The position numbers were made by a program, and so were the translations under genes. This document shows positions 8,090 through 18,902 of a stretch of DNA of 64,000 nt, one piece after another; the stretch's first letter is position 1, and each line of letters opens with the position of its first letter. Source of the DNA: Burkholderia sp. GAS332 (GTDB lineage: Bacteria > Pseudomonadota > Gammaproteobacteria > Burkholderiales > Burkholderiaceae); assembly GCA_900142905.1 (NCBI GenBank), contig FSRV01000002.1, forward strand, positions 3,410,001 through 3,474,000, read 5' to 3'. Below the pieces are notes generated by a model. It was given only the letters and a program-made list of their open reading frames with translations, was not told where the DNA came from and searched no databases.

Positions 8090-10360
8090 TCACGCGAGCC
8101 TCAACGGCAACGCGCGCAAGCGCTGGCCGGTCAGCGCGAACACTGCGTTGGCCACCGCCGGCGCGACCGGCGGCACGCCGAGTTCACCGACGCCCTGCGG
8201 GTGCAGCTGGCTCGGCATGATGTCGGTTTCGATCACCGGACAATCGTTCATCCGCACAACCGGGAAGTCGAGGAAGTTCTTCTGTGTCACCTGCCCGCCG
8301 TCGATGGTGATTTCGTCCTGCAATGCAGTCGACAGGCCGAACACGATTCCGCTCTCCATCTGCTGACGAATCAGGTTTGGATTCACCGGCAGTCCGCAAT
8401 CGATCACGCAGAACACCCGATGCACGCGAATCTGCTTATTGGCGCCGACGGATACCTCCGCCACCTGCGCGACGACACTGCCGAACGCTTCGTGCAGCGC
8501 AACGCCACGCGCCCGCTTGGTGCCATCGGCGGCATGCGTTAGTGGATGTCCCCAATCCGATAAGGCTGCCACGCGCCTTAACACCGCGAGATGGCGCGGA
8601 TGCTGGGCGAGCAGCGCAGCGCGAAATGCAATCGGGTCCTGGCGTGTGGCTACGGCGAGTTCGTCGGTAAAACCTTCGGTGAAGAACGCCTGGTGCGAAT
8701 GGCCAACCGAGCGCCAGAATCCAATTGGTACGGGCAATTCGACGATCTTGTGCGCCACGCGTGCGGTGGGCCATTCGTATGGCTGGTCGAACGCGCCCTC
8801 GCAGGTGGTTTTGTCGATGGGAACGCGGGGCACGCCGTAGTAACGCGCGAGCGATTCCGGCACGATCGCCTGACTCGCGGACGTGGCATGCCACGCGACC
8901 AGCTTGCCGTCTTTGTCGAGGCCAGCCTTGAGCCTCGACACGCACGCCGGACGATAGAAATCGTGGGTGAAATCCTCCGCGCGCGACCAGATTGTTTGCA
9001 CCGGACGGCCGCCGCCCTCGCGCGCAATCGCCGCGGCTTGCACGATGAAATCGAGTTCGAGGCGGCGCCCGAAGGCACCGCCAAGCAGTTGCGTTTGCAC
9101 GTCGACCTTGTCGGAGTCGATGTTCAGCACTTTCGCGACGTGTTGCCGCGCGAGGGCCGGAACTTGCGTCGAGACCCAAACGGTGGCCGCGCCGTCCGCG
9201 ACCTGCACAGTGCAATTGACGGGCTCGACCGCGCCATGCGCGAGATAGGGTGCGTGGTACTCGGCAGTGACGGTTCGCGCCGCGCCGCTCAGTGCAGCAT
9301 CGACGTCGCCGTGATGGTAGTAAGCGTGGCCGTCGCTATCGTCCAGTGCCTGCGCGAGTTGGGCATCCACGCCTGCGCTCGACAGATTGGCTGCAGCACC
9401 GTTATTCCACACCACGTTGACGGCGCTGACTGCGTTCATCGCGCGAAACGCGTTGTCCGCGATCACCGCGACGGCGCCGCTGCCGCCCGCGTAGGGCGCT
9501 AACGCGAAGGCTTTGATGAACCCCGGCATCTTCGTGGCAGGCGAGGCGTCGAAATGCGCCACCGTACCGCCTAGCGTGGGGCACATCACGACGCTTGCGT
9601 AGATGAGACCGTCGGGTAGCGCGTCAATGCCGAAGCGCGCCGTGCCGTTGATTTTCGATGCGGCTTCGATGCGTCGCATCGGTTTGCCGATCAGTTTGAA
9701 GTCCGCGGGATCTTTCAACGCGACCTTCCGTGGCAGCGGTTGCTGTGCGGCCATCGTGGACAGTTCGCCGAAGCTCGCCTTGTGGCCCGATGCGTGCAGG
9801 ACGTAGCCGCCTTCCGTGCGGCATTCGCCAGGTGGCACCTTCCATTGCGCGGCGGCCGCGCCGATCAGCATCGCGCGCGCCGAAGCGCCGGCCTCACGCA
9901 TCGGCGTCCATAGATCGTTCATGCTCGATGACCCGCCCGTCATCATCGTGCCGGCGTCGCGCACCAGCTTGCTTGTCATCCACACCGTGGCGCGCTTGAC
10001 CGTGCTGTCGTCGTCCGGACGAAACGGCAGATCGTCGACGACGTTCTGCACGCTGTTGTAGATCTTGTCGATCGGCGAGTTTTCCACGCGAACCTGCGAC
10101 CAGTCGGCGTCTAGTTCTTCGGCCAGCAGCATGGCGAGGCCCGTGTGAATGCCCTGCCCCATTTCTGCTTTGCACATCACGATCGTCACACTGTTGTCGG
10201 CGGAAATTTTGACCCAGCCGTTGAAGGCAACCTGATTGCCGTCCACCGGCAGCGGCGTGGAGGGGGTCAAGCGCTGCCCCGGCGGCAGCACCGACCAGCC
10301 GACCAGCAACGCACCGAGCGCGCCGGCGCCGCCTAGCAGGAAGGTTCTGCGCTTTAACAT
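8090..10360 (-). CDS. Molybdopterin-binding large subunit, isoquinoline 1-oxidoreductase type
   Basis: A 756-residue xanthine-oxidase-family large subunit in the two-subunit (no FAD subunit) arrangement. The N-terminus has a twin-arginine signal (RRTFLLGG followed by a hydrophobic stretch), so the enzyme is probably exported folded with its cofactor. The C-terminal GVGELG motif contains Glu726, the conserved base of the family. Internal motifs such as AEMGQGIHTG and LLGGAFGRRLE match the Mo-cofactor domain. Substrate is likely an N-heterocycle or aldehyde; it cannot be assigned. It forms an operon with the 2Fe-2S subunit downstream. Confidence 0.88.
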   Translation of the reverse strand: MLKRRTFLLGGAGALGALLVGWSVLPPGQRLTPSTPLPVDGNQVAFNGWVKISADNSVTIVMCKAEMGQGIHTGLAMLLAEELDADWSQVRVENSPIDKIYNSVQNVVDDLPFRPDDDSTVKRATVWMTSKLVRDAGTMMTGGSSSMNDLWTPMREAGASARAMLIGAAAAQWKVPPGECRTEGGYVLHASGHKASFGELSTMAAQQPLPRKVALKDPADFKLIGKPMRRIEAASKINGTARFGIDALPDGLIYASVVMCPTLGGTVAHFDASPATKMPGFIKAFALAPYAGGSGAVAVIADNAFRAMNAVSAVNVVWNNGAAANLSSAGVDAQLAQALDDSDGHAYYHHGDVDAALSGAARTVTAEYHAPYLAHGAVEPVNCTVQVADGAATVWVSTQVPALARQHVAKVLNIDSDKVDVQTQLLGGAFGRRLELDFIVQAAAIAREGGGRPVQTIWSRAEDFTHDFYRPACVSRLKAGLDKDGKLVAWHATSASQAIVPESLARYYGVPRVPIDKTTCEGAFDQPYEWPTARVAHKIVELPVPIGFWRSVGHSHQAFFTEGFTDELAVATRQDPIAFRAALLAQHPRHLAVLRRVAALSDWGHPLTHAADGTKRARGVALHEAFGSVVAQVAEVSVGANKQIRVHRVFCVIDCGLPVNPNLIRQQMESGIVFGLSTALQDEITIDGGQVTQKNFLDFPVVRMNDCPVIETDIMPSQLHPQGVGELGVPPVAPAVANAVFALTGQRLRALPLRLA

Positions 10361-10765
10361 CGTATGACTCGATCAGCTTGCACGGTGGCGGGGAAGCTGT
10401 GAAAGCGCGGATTGGCGCGGGGGTTTGTTTCGTCGGAACAGTAATAAGACGGAAGAGTGAGTGGGGGACTGAAAACCAAGGTTTCAGCCTATCCGCGCAG
10501 CGATGGCTGATGCCCTTAGCCAAAAGAGCGGCCGCATGCCGTGCGTCAGTTCATTAAATGTTATTCGTCGCGCGGCGGCACGCTGCAGTGCAACTGGTTT
10601 GAACGGCGGAAAAATGCGGGAGGTGGCGGATTTTTGCTAACTGCACCAGTTGCTAATTGCCTCATGTGCATCGGGACTTTAGAGCTGGTACGCAGTCTTG
10701 TCCGTCAAAGCCGCGTCATTGCCACGATATGCCTACGTGCCAAATACAGCCAAACGTCTCCGAAT
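10361..10765. other. Gene-free region of about 400 bp
   Basis: This lies between the start of the minus-strand molybdenum hydroxylase and the stop of a minus-strand LysR gene. It should hold the promoter of the hydroxylase operon. I found no recognisable gene, RNA or strong hairpin. Frames crossing it extend into the LysR gene antisense and show no family signature. Confidence 0.5.
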
Positions 10766-11653
10766 TCACCCGCCCTCCCGAATCATCTCAATCAACGCCC
10801 GCAGTCCCGCCGGTACATGACGTCGCCCAGGATAGTAAAGACACAGCCCGTCGAACGCCGGCGTCCAATCTTCCAGCACGCGCTGCAGCGTGCCCGCTTC
10901 CAGATCCGCCGCCACGTTCCATTCGGTCATATACGCCAGTCCGAAGCCCTCGCGGGCCGCCTCCATGATGAGCAACGGCTCATCGAGCGTCAGCATGCCC
11001 TGCACATCCACGCTGATCGCCTCGCCGCGTCGCTCGAACTCCCAGTGATAAATACGCCCACTCGGCATGCGCATCCGGATACAACGGTGTGCACGCAGAT
11101 CGTCCGGTGTGCGCGGCTTCGGATTTTCCTCGAAATAGGCGGGACTCCCAACGACTGCAAAACGCTGCGGCCGGTTGAACGGCACCGCGATCATGTCCTG
11201 CGGCACAATCTCAGCCAACCGAATGCCGGCATCAAAGCCCTCCACCACGATGTCGATCATGCGCCCCTCGGTGACGAGATCCAGCTTCATCTCCGGATAA
11301 CGCCGTAGGTATTCCAGCAGCAAGGGCATCACCTGGCGCGCCGCGCCCGTCGATGTGTTGATGCGCAGCGTGCCAGCGGGCGTGTCGCGAAAGCTGCCGG
11401 CCTGCTCGATGGCCACGCGGATGGTCGACAACGCCGGCGCCACACTGTCGACGAATTGCGCGCCCGCTTCGGACAACGACACGCTGCGTGTCGTCCGATT
11501 AAAGAGCCGCACGCCGATGCGCGCCTCCAACGCCGCAATCGCATGGCTCAGCGCCGATGTCGACACGCCAAGTTCCGTCGCCGCTGCGCGGAAGCTGCGA
11601 TGGCGCGCCACCGCGAGCACGCCTTCCAGTTCGCTCAATCCGGGCGTCTTCAT
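10766..11653 (-). CDS. LysR-family transcriptional regulator (CrgA-like)
   Basis: The 295-residue protein begins with a LysR helix-turn-helix (residues 5-65; SFRAAATELGVSTSALSHAI, then LEARIGVRLFNRTTRSVSL). The effector domain follows, with the VEGFDAGIRL motif typical of the CrgA/AaeR branch. It diverges from the aldehyde dehydrogenase gene at 11754 across a 100-bp AT-richer gap, the classic arrangement for regulator and target. Confidence 0.9.
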   Translation of the reverse strand: MKTPGLSELEGVLAVARHRSFRAAATELGVSTSALSHAIAALEARIGVRLFNRTTRSVSLSEAGAQFVDSVAPALSTIRVAIEQAGSFRDTPAGTLRINTSTGAARQVMPLLLEYLRRYPEMKLDLVTEGRMIDIVVEGFDAGIRLAEIVPQDMIAVPFNRPQRFAVVGSPAYFEENPKPRTPDDLRAHRCIRMRMPSGRIYHWEFERRGEAISVDVQGMLTLDEPLLIMEAAREGFGLAYMTEWNVAADLEAGTLQRVLEDWTPAFDGLCLYYPGRRHVPAGLRALIEMIREGG

Positions 11654-11753
11654 TATCCCATCCTGCTCAACGAATCATCCTTGATTATATGGCTAGTCGG
11701 CTTAATCCTTTGAGCCTATCTTTGAGGCAACAACTTCCTGGATAGGAGCTTTC

Positions 11754-13175
11754 ATGCAGCAAATCGACAAGGTTTATATCGACGGCGCGTTCGTCACCCC
11801 GCACGGCGAGGAGTGGTTCGATCTTCACAACCCGGCTAAGGAAACGGTGATCGGCACAGTGCGTCTGGCCGACGCGGAAGACGCTCGCCGCGCAATCGCA
11901 GCCGCCAAACGCGCCTTCCCGGCGTTTTCCCGCACCAGCAAGGAAGAGCGGATCGCGCTACTCGAGCGCATGCACGCCGCGGTTCAAGCGCGAGAAGACG
12001 ACCTGTTCGAAGCAATCGTCGAGGAATACGGTGCGCCGATGTCACGCGCGCGCTGGATGGCGAAATACCCGGCGGACGTGCTGGCGGAAGTCATCAAGGT
12101 CTTGCGGACCTATGATTTCACGCGACGCGCCGGCACGGCCGACGTCGTCATGCAACCGCTCGGCGTCGCCGGCCTGATTACGCCGTGGAATAGCAATGGC
12201 GGCTTTATCTGCGGGAAGCTGGCTGCGGCGATTGCAGCGGGCTGCACGGCCGTCATCAAGCCGAGTGAAATGAGCGCGATCCAGACACGCATCATTACCG
12301 AGGCGCTACACGAAGCCGGCTTGCCTGCGGGCGTGTTCAATATCGTCACGGGCCGGGGCGACACGGTGGGGGCGGAAATCAGCGCGCATCCGGACGTGGC
12401 GAAGATTTCCTTCACCGGATCGACGGCTGTCGGCAAGACGATCCTGCGCACCGGCGCGGAGACATTGAAACGCGTCACGTTGGAGTTGGGCGGCAAGTCG
12501 CCGGTGGTCATACTCGAGGACGCCGATTTCGCGGAAGCGGTGCCGTTGGCGCTCCAGGCAGGGTTCATGAACAGCGGTCAGGCATGTATCGCCGGTACGC
12601 GGATTCTTGTGCCGCAAAGCCGTCTTACGGAATTCGAAGAGCGGATGCGCTTTGAAGTCGCTCGCACGCAAGCCGGTGATCCGCGCGACCCGGCTACGCA
12701 GATCGGCCCGATGGTCAGCCGCAAGCAGTGGGACCGCGTGCAGCGCTACATCGGCATCGGCATCGGCGAAGGCGCGCGATTGATTGCCGGTGGCGAGGGC
12801 CGCCCGCAAGGACTGGAGCGCGGCTGGTTCGTGCGTCCGACCGTATTTAGCGGCGTCAGCAACGACATGACGATTGCCCGCGAGGAGATCTTTGGGCCGG
12901 TGCTGTCGATCATTGCCTATCGCGATATCGAGGAAGCGATTGCAATCGCCAATGACACAAGCTACGGGCTGCAAGCGTACGTACTCTCAGCCGATGCGGC
13001 GCGGGCGCGCGCAGTCGCCACGCGTATCGAGGCAGGACGCGTACTGATCAACACGGTGGCTCACGAGCCGGCCGCACCGTTCGGCGGCTTCAAGCAATCG
13101 GGCATCGGGCGGGAAAATGGCACGTTCGGGTTGGAAGCCTTCATGGAGCCTAAGTCGTTGCTCGGCGTGAACTGA
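11754..13175 (+). CDS. NAD(P)-dependent aldehyde dehydrogenase
   Basis: The 473-residue ALDH-superfamily enzyme has the general-base glutamate in LELGGKSP (Glu244) and the catalytic cysteine in NSGQACIAG (Cys278). The NAD-binding FTGSTAVGK motif precedes them. It oxidises an aldehyde to the acid. ATAGGAGC provides the ribosome-binding site before ATG 11754. The substrate is unknown; the gene is transcribed away from its LysR neighbour and ends against a strong bidirectional hairpin. Confidence 0.9.
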   Translation: MQQIDKVYIDGAFVTPHGEEWFDLHNPAKETVIGTVRLADAEDARRAIAAAKRAFPAFSRTSKEERIALLERMHAAVQAREDDLFEAIVEEYGAPMSRARWMAKYPADVLAEVIKVLRTYDFTRRAGTADVVMQPLGVAGLITPWNSNGGFICGKLAAAIAAGCTAVIKPSEMSAIQTRIITEALHEAGLPAGVFNIVTGRGDTVGAEISAHPDVAKISFTGSTAVGKTILRTGAETLKRVTLELGGKSPVVILEDADFAEAVPLALQAGFMNSGQACIAGTRILVPQSRLTEFEERMRFEVARTQAGDPRDPATQIGPMVSRKQWDRVQRYIGIGIGEGARLIAGGEGRPQGLERGWFVRPTVFSGVSNDMTIAREEIFGPVLSIIAYRDIEEAIAIANDTSYGLQAYVLSADAARARAVATRIEAGRVLINTVAHEPAAPFGGFKQSGIGRENGTFGLEAFMEPKSLLGVN

Positions 13176-13219
13176 AAACAGGGCCTTGCTGATTGACGGG
13201 CGCGTCTGATCGCTCAGCA

Positions 13220-13252
13220 GGCGGTGCGTCAGCATTTGCATGACGCACCGCC
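13220..13252. terminator. Bidirectional terminator hairpin, perfect 12-bp stem
   Basis: GGCGGTGCGTCA (13220-13231) pairs perfectly with TGACGCACCGCC (13241-13252) around a 9-base loop. It sits between two convergent genes, the aldehyde dehydrogenase and xylH. T-runs are lacking, but stem strength and position support termination for both strands. Confidence 0.6.
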
Positions 13253-13259
13253 GGATGCC

Positions 13260-14459
13260 TCACCGCCGGTTCGACCCAGACACGACATCGATCCACACAG
13301 CCAGCACCAGAATGCTGCCCTTCACGATCATCTGCCAGTATGCGTCGACGTCGAGCATCGACATGCCGTTATCCAGGCTCGCCATCACCAGTGCGCCGAT
13401 CAATGCACCGTAGACCGTTCCGGAGCCGCCACGCATCGACGTCCCGCCGATAAAGCACGCAGCGATCGCGTCGAGCTCGCCCATCGATCCCGCCGACGGC
13501 GAGCCGGCCGCGAGCCGTGCGGTATTGACGATCCCGGCGAACGCACACATCAGTCCCATTAGCGCGAAGATGGCCAGCTTCACGCGGTTGGTATTCACGC
13601 CGGAGAGCCGCGTCGCCTCCAGGTTGGAACCCACTGCATAAATACGCCGCCCGAAGACGGTCTGCGTCGCGATCCACGTGAAAATACCCAGCAGCGCGAG
13701 CAGTAGCAGAACCGGCACGGGAATCCCACCATAACGGTCGAGCGTGGCGACAAACGCGGCCAGAATCACGCCCGCCCCAACTACCTTCGTAACGTCCTGC
13801 CAGATCGGCACCACCCGCAATTTGTAGCGCTCGCGATTACTTCGTTGCCGCACAGTCAGAAAGGCCAGCACGACAAACAGCACGGCGGCAAGTGTATCGC
13901 CCTCAAGACGCGGCAAATACCCCTGACCGACAAACACAAAACCATCGGAGACCGGCGCAATCGTCGAGCCGCCGGTGACACCGAGCAGAATGCCGCGATA
14001 CGCCAGCATGCCACCCAGGCCGACAATAAACGAAGGCACACGCCGGTACGTCGACCACCATCCGTTGAACATGCCGACGAGCACGCCAAGCAGCATCACC
14101 ACCGGCACGGTGATGCCGATCGGCCAGTGCCGGTTGACGTCAAGAATCGCCGCGACACCGCCGAGCAAACCAAGCAACGACCCGACCGACAGATCGATCT
14201 CGCCCGCAATGATCACGAACACCATGCCGCATGCGAGCATGCCGGTGATCGACATCTGCCGCAGCAGATTCGACAGATTGCGCGGCGTTACAAAGGCGCC
14301 GTGCGTCAGAAAGGAGAAGAAAATCCAGATCACGGCGACGGCGATCAGCAACGCAAGAATCTTGTAGCGCGCGAACAGTTGCTGAATGCGCTGCGGGCGA
14401 CCGAATGCGCCTCGCGGCGCAGTGCCGTCGGCGGGTTGGGAAATGACGTCGGGAGTCAT
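13260..14459 (-). CDS. xylH: D-xylose ABC transporter permease
   Basis: This 399-residue polytopic protein has about ten hydrophobic segments and belongs to the CUT2 permease family; its length matches XylH rather than the shorter RbsC. The motif GEIDLSVGS is the conserved permease loop. It overlaps xylG by 4 bp and forms the membrane part of the xylose importer with XylG and XylF. Assignment rests on family features and on the neighbouring xylose isomerase and XylR. Confidence 0.9.
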   Translation of the reverse strand: MTPDVISQPADGTAPRGAFGRPQRIQQLFARYKILALLIAVAVIWIFFSFLTHGAFVTPRNLSNLLRQMSITGMLACGMVFVIIAGEIDLSVGSLLGLLGGVAAILDVNRHWPIGITVPVVMLLGVLVGMFNGWWSTYRRVPSFIVGLGGMLAYRGILLGVTGGSTIAPVSDGFVFVGQGYLPRLEGDTLAAVLFVVLAFLTVRQRSNRERYKLRVVPIWQDVTKVVGAGVILAAFVATLDRYGGIPVPVLLLLALLGIFTWIATQTVFGRRIYAVGSNLEATRLSGVNTNRVKLAIFALMGLMCAFAGIVNTARLAAGSPSAGSMGELDAIAACFIGGTSMRGGSGTVYGALIGALVMASLDNGMSMLDVDAYWQMIVKGSILVLAVWIDVVSGSNRR

Positions 14460-16015
14460 GCGGCACTCGCTGCGGTTGGGTTCGTGGATCGCTGCACAGG
14501 ACGGATTGCGGCGCTGAGAATGTCCTCTTGCGTGAGGCCGTCGTTGACGAAATCGCCCCGCAATTCGCCTTCGCCGATCACCAGCACGCGATCGCTGATG
14601 CCAAGCACTTCAGGCAATTCGGACGACACCATCACGATCGACATACCGCGCTGCGCCAGCTGAAAAATCAGTTTGTAGATTTCGAACTTCGCGCCGACGT
14701 CGACACCTCGGGTCGGTTCGTCGAGAATCAGCACTTTCGGATCGGTCAACAGCATGCGTGTCAGCACAGCCTTCTGCTGATTGCCGCCCGACAAGCTCGC
14801 GATCGACAACATCGGATGCGCGGCACGCACTGAGAGTCGCTTCATCTCGGTGTTGATCGTGTCGAGTTCGGCGGCGGCATCGATCCGGCCGCCCTTCGCG
14901 AAGCGTTGCAACACAGCAAGCGTGATGTTGTGACCGACACTCAGACCCGGCACGATGCCGTGGCGTTTGCGATCTTCCGGCACCATGCCGATACCGGCGC
15001 GAATCGCGTCGACGGGTGCACGAATCTTCAATGGCCTGCCTTCCATGACCACGGTCGCTTCGCTCACACCCGGATACGCGCCGAAAATCGCCTGCATCAA
15101 CTCAGTGCGCCCCGCGCCGACCAACCCTGCAACGCCGAGAATCTCGCCGCGTCGCAACGCGAACGACACATCGTTCACCCGTTTGCGCCGCGGATTGGCG
15201 ACGTCGAAACAGGTTACGTTGCGGGCTTCGAAGATCACGTCGCCGATTGGATGCGGTTCGCGCGGAAACAGGTTCTTGATTTCGCGGCCCACCATCAGGG
15301 AGATGATGCGGTCGGTGGTCAGCGCGCGCATCGGCTCGGTCGCGACATGGCGGCCGTCGCGGATCACGCTGATCGTGTCGCACACGGCCGCTACTTCGTC
15401 GAGCTTGTGCGAGATATACACGCAAGCGACGCCACGCCGCTTCAGATCGCGCACGATATCCAGCAGAATGTGTATCTCCGTAGCGGTCAGCGACGATGAC
15501 GGTTCATCGAGGATCAACAGTTTCGCGCGCTTGTTCAGCGCCTTCGCGATCTCGATGAGCTGTTGATGGCCGCCGCCGTAGTTCATGACCGGCTGCGCCG
15601 AATTGATGCCGCTTATGCCGAGTTCGCGCAGCAGCTCATCGGCGCGTTGGTACATCGCGGCGTAATTCATCCTGCCGCCCGGCAGCGTGATTTCGTTGCC
15701 AAGAAAGATATTCTCGGCGACCGAGAGTTCAGGCACCAACATCAACTCCTGGTGGATGATGATGATGCCGGCGCGTTCGGTGTCCCTTATGCTCGCGGCC
15801 TTCAGCGGTTCGCCTTCCCAGATGATTTCGCCATCCCATGTGCCATAGGGATAGACGCCGGACAGCACTTTCATCAGCGTCGATTTGCCCGCGCCGTTTT
15901 CACCGCACAAGCCCAAGCACTCGCCCGGCGACACCGTCAGGTCGATGCCGTCGAGCGCCTTGACGCCGGAAAACGCTTTGACGATGCCGCGCATCGTCAG
16001 TAATGGTTCGCTCAT
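14456..16015 (-). CDS. xylG: D-xylose ABC transporter ATP-binding protein
   Basis: The 519-residue protein carries two fused ABC domains. The first has a full Walker A (GENGAGKST, residues 38-46) and Walker [12 protein letters not shown]. The second has the degenerate P-loop GLVGAGRTE typical of sugar CUT2 ATPases and the LSGGNQQK signature. It energises XylH. It starts 88 bp after the xylF stop, separated by the hairpin at 16049-16080, and overlaps xylH. Confidence 0.92.
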   Translation of the reverse strand: MSEPLLTMRGIVKAFSGVKALDGIDLTVSPGECLGLCGENGAGKSTLMKVLSGVYPYGTWDGEIIWEGEPLKAASIRDTERAGIIIIHQELMLVPELSVAENIFLGNEITLPGGRMNYAAMYQRADELLRELGISGINSAQPVMNYGGGHQQLIEIAKALNKRAKLLILDEPSSSLTATEIHILLDIVRDLKRRGVACVYISHKLDEVAAVCDTISVIRDGRHVATEPMRALTTDRIISLMVGREIKNLFPREPHPIGDVIFEARNVTCFDVANPRRKRVNDVSFALRRGEILGVAGLVGAGRTELMQAIFGAYPGVSEATVVMEGRPLKIRAPVDAIRAGIGMVPEDRKRHGIVPGLSVGHNITLAVLQRFAKGGRIDAAAELDTINTEMKRLSVRAAHPMLSIASLSGGNQQKAVLTRMLLTDPKVLILDEPTRGVDVGAKFEIYKLIFQLAQRGMSIVMVSSELPEVLGISDRVLVIGEGELRGDFVNDGLTQEDILSAAIRPVQRSTNPTAASAA

Positions 16016-16048
16016 TCGCTATGCCTCGCTGCAAGGCGCGCGGTGGCG

Positions 16049-16080
16049 CCGGTGTGCCTGACGCATATCAGGCACACCGG
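16049..16080 (-). promoter_or_regulatory. Intercistronic hairpin between xylF and xylG, perfect 13-bp stem
   Basis: CCGGTGTGCCTGA (16049-16061) pairs perfectly with TCAGGCACACCGG (16068-16080) around a 6-base loop. On the xyl transcript it follows the xylF stop and precedes xylG with no U-run in that direction. By analogy with other binding-protein operons, it may block 3' decay or partly terminate transcription so that XylF is made in excess over XylGH. This role is inferred. Confidence 0.6.
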
Positions 16081-16103
16081 TTTAGACCGCGCTCACGTTA
16101 CGC

Positions 16104-17132
16104 TCATTGGCTCGCGAGCTGGGCCTGGGTGTAGAAGCCGTCCTTGACGACCGTATCGACATTGCTCTTGGTGAGCAAGGTGGGTTGCAGGAGCACCGTA
16201 TCGACCTTCTTCTTACCGTTGTCGTACTGCGCGTTAAAGTCCGGCTTCTCACCCCTTGCAAGCGCGACGGAGAGTTTCGCCGCTTCGCTTGCAATCAGTT
16301 TCAGCGGTTTGTACACGGTCATGGTCTGCGTGCCGGCAATCACGCGTTTCACTGCCGCCAGATCGGCATCCTGACCCGACACCGGCACCTTGCCTGCCAT
16401 GTGCTGCGCTGCGAGCGCCTGGATCGCACCGCCTGCGGTGCCGTCGTTCGAGGCGACGATTGCGTCGATCTTGTTGTTGTTCGCCGTGAGCGCGTCTTCG
16501 ACGATGCGCAGCGCCGTCGAGGCACTCCACTCCGGCACCCACTGTTGACCGACGATCTTGATATCGCCCTTGTCTATCGCGGGCTTCAACACTTTTAGCT
16601 GGCCTTCACGCAGCATCTTGGCGTTGTTGTCAGTCGGCGCGCCGCCGAGCAGGAAGTAGTTGCCCTTCGGCTGCGCGTTATAGACACCTTGCGCTTGCAG
16701 TTCCCCGACCTTCTCGTTGTCGAACGAGATATAGGCATCGACATCGGCATCGAGAATCAGACGGTCATACGAGACGACCTTGATGCCCGCTTTCTTGGCT
16801 TCGGCGACCACATTGCCGAGCGTCTTCGAATTGAACGGCACGATCACGATCACATCGACGCCGCGCGAGATCAGGTTTTCGATTTGCGAAATCTGTCGTT
16901 CTTCGCTCGCATCGGCGGATTGAACCGATACTTTCGCACCGAGTTTCTCAGCGGCAGCAACGAAATAGTCGCGATCGCGCGACCAGCGCTCGACACGCAG
17001 ATCGTCAATACAGAAACCAATTTCCGGATGCTCTTTGCTCGCATGTGCGAGGGGTGCCATGAGCGACAGGCTGGCGAGCACGGTTCCACATACCAGCGAA
17101 CTCAGTACGGTACGACGCGTTGCGAATTTCAT
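16104..17132 (-). CDS. xylF: D-xylose periplasmic binding protein
   Basis: The 342-residue protein begins with a Sec signal peptide (hydrophobic core at about residues 12-28, cleavage after LAHA). The mature part is a type I periplasmic-binding fold with the sugar-binding GFCIDDLRVERW region typical of XylF. It delivers xylose to XylGH. AAGGAGTGAG provides a strong ribosome-binding site. It is the promoter-proximal transporter gene, about 200 bp downstream of xylA on the same strand. Confidence 0.92.
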   Translation of the reverse strand: MKFATRRTVLSSLVCGTVLASLSLMAPLAHASKEHPEIGFCIDDLRVERWSRDRDYFVAAAEKLGAKVSVQSADASEERQISQIENLISRGVDVIVIVPFNSKTLGNVVAEAKKAGIKVVSYDRLILDADVDAYISFDNEKVGELQAQGVYNAQPKGNYFLLGGAPTDNNAKMLREGQLKVLKPAIDKGDIKIVGQQWVPEWSASTALRIVEDALTANNNKIDAIVASNDGTAGGAIQALAAQHMAGKVPVSGQDADLAAVKRVIAGTQTMTVYKPLKLIASEAAKLSVALARGEKPDFNAQYDNGKKKVDTVLLQPTLLTKSNVDTVVKDGFYTQAQLASQ

Positions 17133-17329
17133 GTCTCACTCCTTGTTCTGATAGCCGGAATACCGGATTGGACGGTCTGTGCTGCGAGCCACAGAACCGG
17201 ACAAGCGACAAGCCAAAGCTTTTCCATTCGCGCGGTCAGCGTGGCCGCGCGATCTTGTTATGTCTTACTGAGTGCCCTGTTTCGGGCGTTACTTAGCGTT
17301 ATTGCCGGGCTTTACTGTGTGATTGCCTT

Positions 17330-18652
17330 TTAGCGCCTGCTATAAATCGCCTGATTCACAACGTTTTCCAACTGCTCCTGCCGGCCGCTCGCGTGCTGCG
17401 GATTCAAACCACGTGTCAACGCATCCGCGGCCAGCGTCGAGAGCGAATAGTCGCCCGTCAGGATCTTGCGGCCGAACTCCGTCTCCCAGCCCGCGTAGCG
17501 CTGACGTTTGAACTGTTCGAGACGGTCGTTTTCGAGCAGCGTCGCAGCGCGTTCAACGGCGAGCGCCAGGTTATCGATTGCACCGATGTGGCCGAAGAAC
17601 AGATCCTCCGCGTCGACGCTCTGTCGCCGTACCTTGGCGTCGAAGTTCATACCGCCCGTCGTGAAGCCGCCGTGCTTGAGAATTTCGTAGAAGGCCAGCG
17701 TCAGTTCTTCGACGCTGTTCGGAAACTGGTCCGTATCCCAGCCGTTTTGCTGATCGCCGCGATTCGCGTCGACGCTGCCGAAAATACCCAGCGCAAAAGC
17801 CGTGGCGATCTCGTGATGAAACGAGTGGCCCGCAAGCGTCGCGTGATTGGCCTCGATGTTCACGCGAATCTCTTTCTCCAAGCCGTATTGCAGCAAGAAA
17901 CCGTGCACCGTCGCCACGTCGTAGTCGTACTGATGCTTGGTCGGCTCCTGTGGCTTCGGCTCGATCAGTAGTGCGCCTTTGAAGCCGATCTTGTGCTTGT
18001 GCTCGACCACCATGTGCAGGAAGCGGGCGAGCTGGTCACGTTCGCGCGCGAGGTCGGTATTGAGCAGCGTATCGTAGCCCTCGCGGCCGCCCCACAACAC
18101 GTAGTTCTCGCCGCCGAGCCGATGCGTCGCGTCGAGCGCGTGACGAACCTGTGCCGCGGCAAACGCGAAAATCTCCGGATCGGGACTGGTCGCCGCGCCC
18201 GCTGCGTAACGTGGATGTGAGAACAGATTGGCCGTGCCCCACAGCAGTTTGATGCCGGTGTCCTGTTGCTTGCGTCCCAGATAGTCGGCGATGCGCGTGA
18301 AGTTCTCGCTATAGGACTTCAGGCTGTCGCCTTCCGGCGCGACATCCGTATCGTGAAACGTGTAGTACGGTGTGCCGAGCTTCGAGAAAAACTCGAATGC
18401 CGAATCGGCCTTTTCCTGCGCCCGCTCCATGGCGTCACCGGCTTGCTGCCAGGGGCGCCGAAACGTGCCCTGCCCGAAGATATCGACGCCCGGCCAGACA
18501 AACGTATGCCAGTAGCACACGGCAATGCGCAGATGTTCTTCGAGTGTCTTGCCAAGTACTCGTTTACTCTTGTCGTAGTGGCGATACGCAAGCGGGTTGT
18601 CCGATTGCGGGCCTTCGTAGCGGATCTCGGGAATGTGTTCGAAGTAGGACAT
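17330..18652 (-). CDS. xylA: Xylose isomerase
   Basis: The 440-residue enzyme converts D-xylose to D-xylulose. Active-site and metal motifs are visible: [10 protein letters not shown] (His base region), the [13 protein letters not shown] segment, and [16 protein letters not shown]. An upstream in-frame start at 18712 exists, but ATG 18652 is preceded by AGGAGG at ideal distance and gives the usual [15 protein letters not shown] start. It diverges from xylR. No xylulokinase gene lies within the window, so xylB must be elsewhere. Confidence 0.95.
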   Translation of the reverse strand: MSYFEHIPEIRYEGPQSDNPLAYRHYDKSKRVLGKTLEEHLRIAVCYWHTFVWPGVDIFGQGTFRRPWQQAGDAMERAQEKADSAFEFFSKLGTPYYTFHDTDVAPEGDSLKSYSENFTRIADYLGRKQQDTGIKLLWGTANLFSHPRYAAGAATSPDPEIFAFAAAQVRHALDATHRLGGENYVLWGGREGYDTLLNTDLARERDQLARFLHMVVEHKHKIGFKGALLIEPKPQEPTKHQYDYDVATVHGFLLQYGLEKEIRVNIEANHATLAGHSFHHEIATAFALGIFGSVDANRGDQQNGWDTDQFPNSVEELTLAFYEILKHGGFTTGGMNFDAKVRRQSVDAEDLFFGHIGAIDNLALAVERAATLLENDRLEQFKRQRYAGWETEFGRKILTGDYSLSTLAADALTRGLNPQHASGRQEQLENVVNQAIYSRR

Positions 18653-18902
18653 CAGTGCCTCCTGTTTTATGCTGCACTGCAACCCGAGCGACATCGCCGC
18701 GCCGGTCGACAAGGTGACGCCATGCTGCCGCTTGCAAGAAGCATCGGCAATTGCGAAATTGCGCAGCGCGCTTGATGTTTCTTACCGCCCCTGCGTTTGT
18801 TTCACACCGGCGCGATCTTCGCGGCCTAGAATAACCAGACGCTTAAAAACGGTGCCGCCTTCGAGGCGCACCCAACAGGAGACGAAGGCGCCGCGAGTCC
18901 CT
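18653..18902. promoter_or_regulatory. Divergent xylA/xylR control region
   Basis: This 250-bp gap separates the divergent xylA and xylR starts and should contain both promoters and the XylR operator. A GGAGA ribosome-binding site (18878-18882) lies about 20 bp before the chosen xylR ATG, rather far. I could not identify a clear repeated operator by eye. Confidence 0.4.

Noticed and set aside
10541..11308. A 255-codon plus-strand frame over the LysR gene
   Set aside because: Most of it is antisense to the LysR gene at 10766-11653, with no recognisable domain or start site.
13845..15566. Plus-strand frames of about 200-270 codons across xylH and xylG
   Set aside because: They are antisense to clear ABC transporter genes and have shadow composition rich in His and Arg.
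16689..17333. A 214-codon plus-strand frame across the xylF start
   Set aside because: It is antisense to xylF and its leader, and its C-terminal hydrophobic stretch arises from non-coding upstream sequence.
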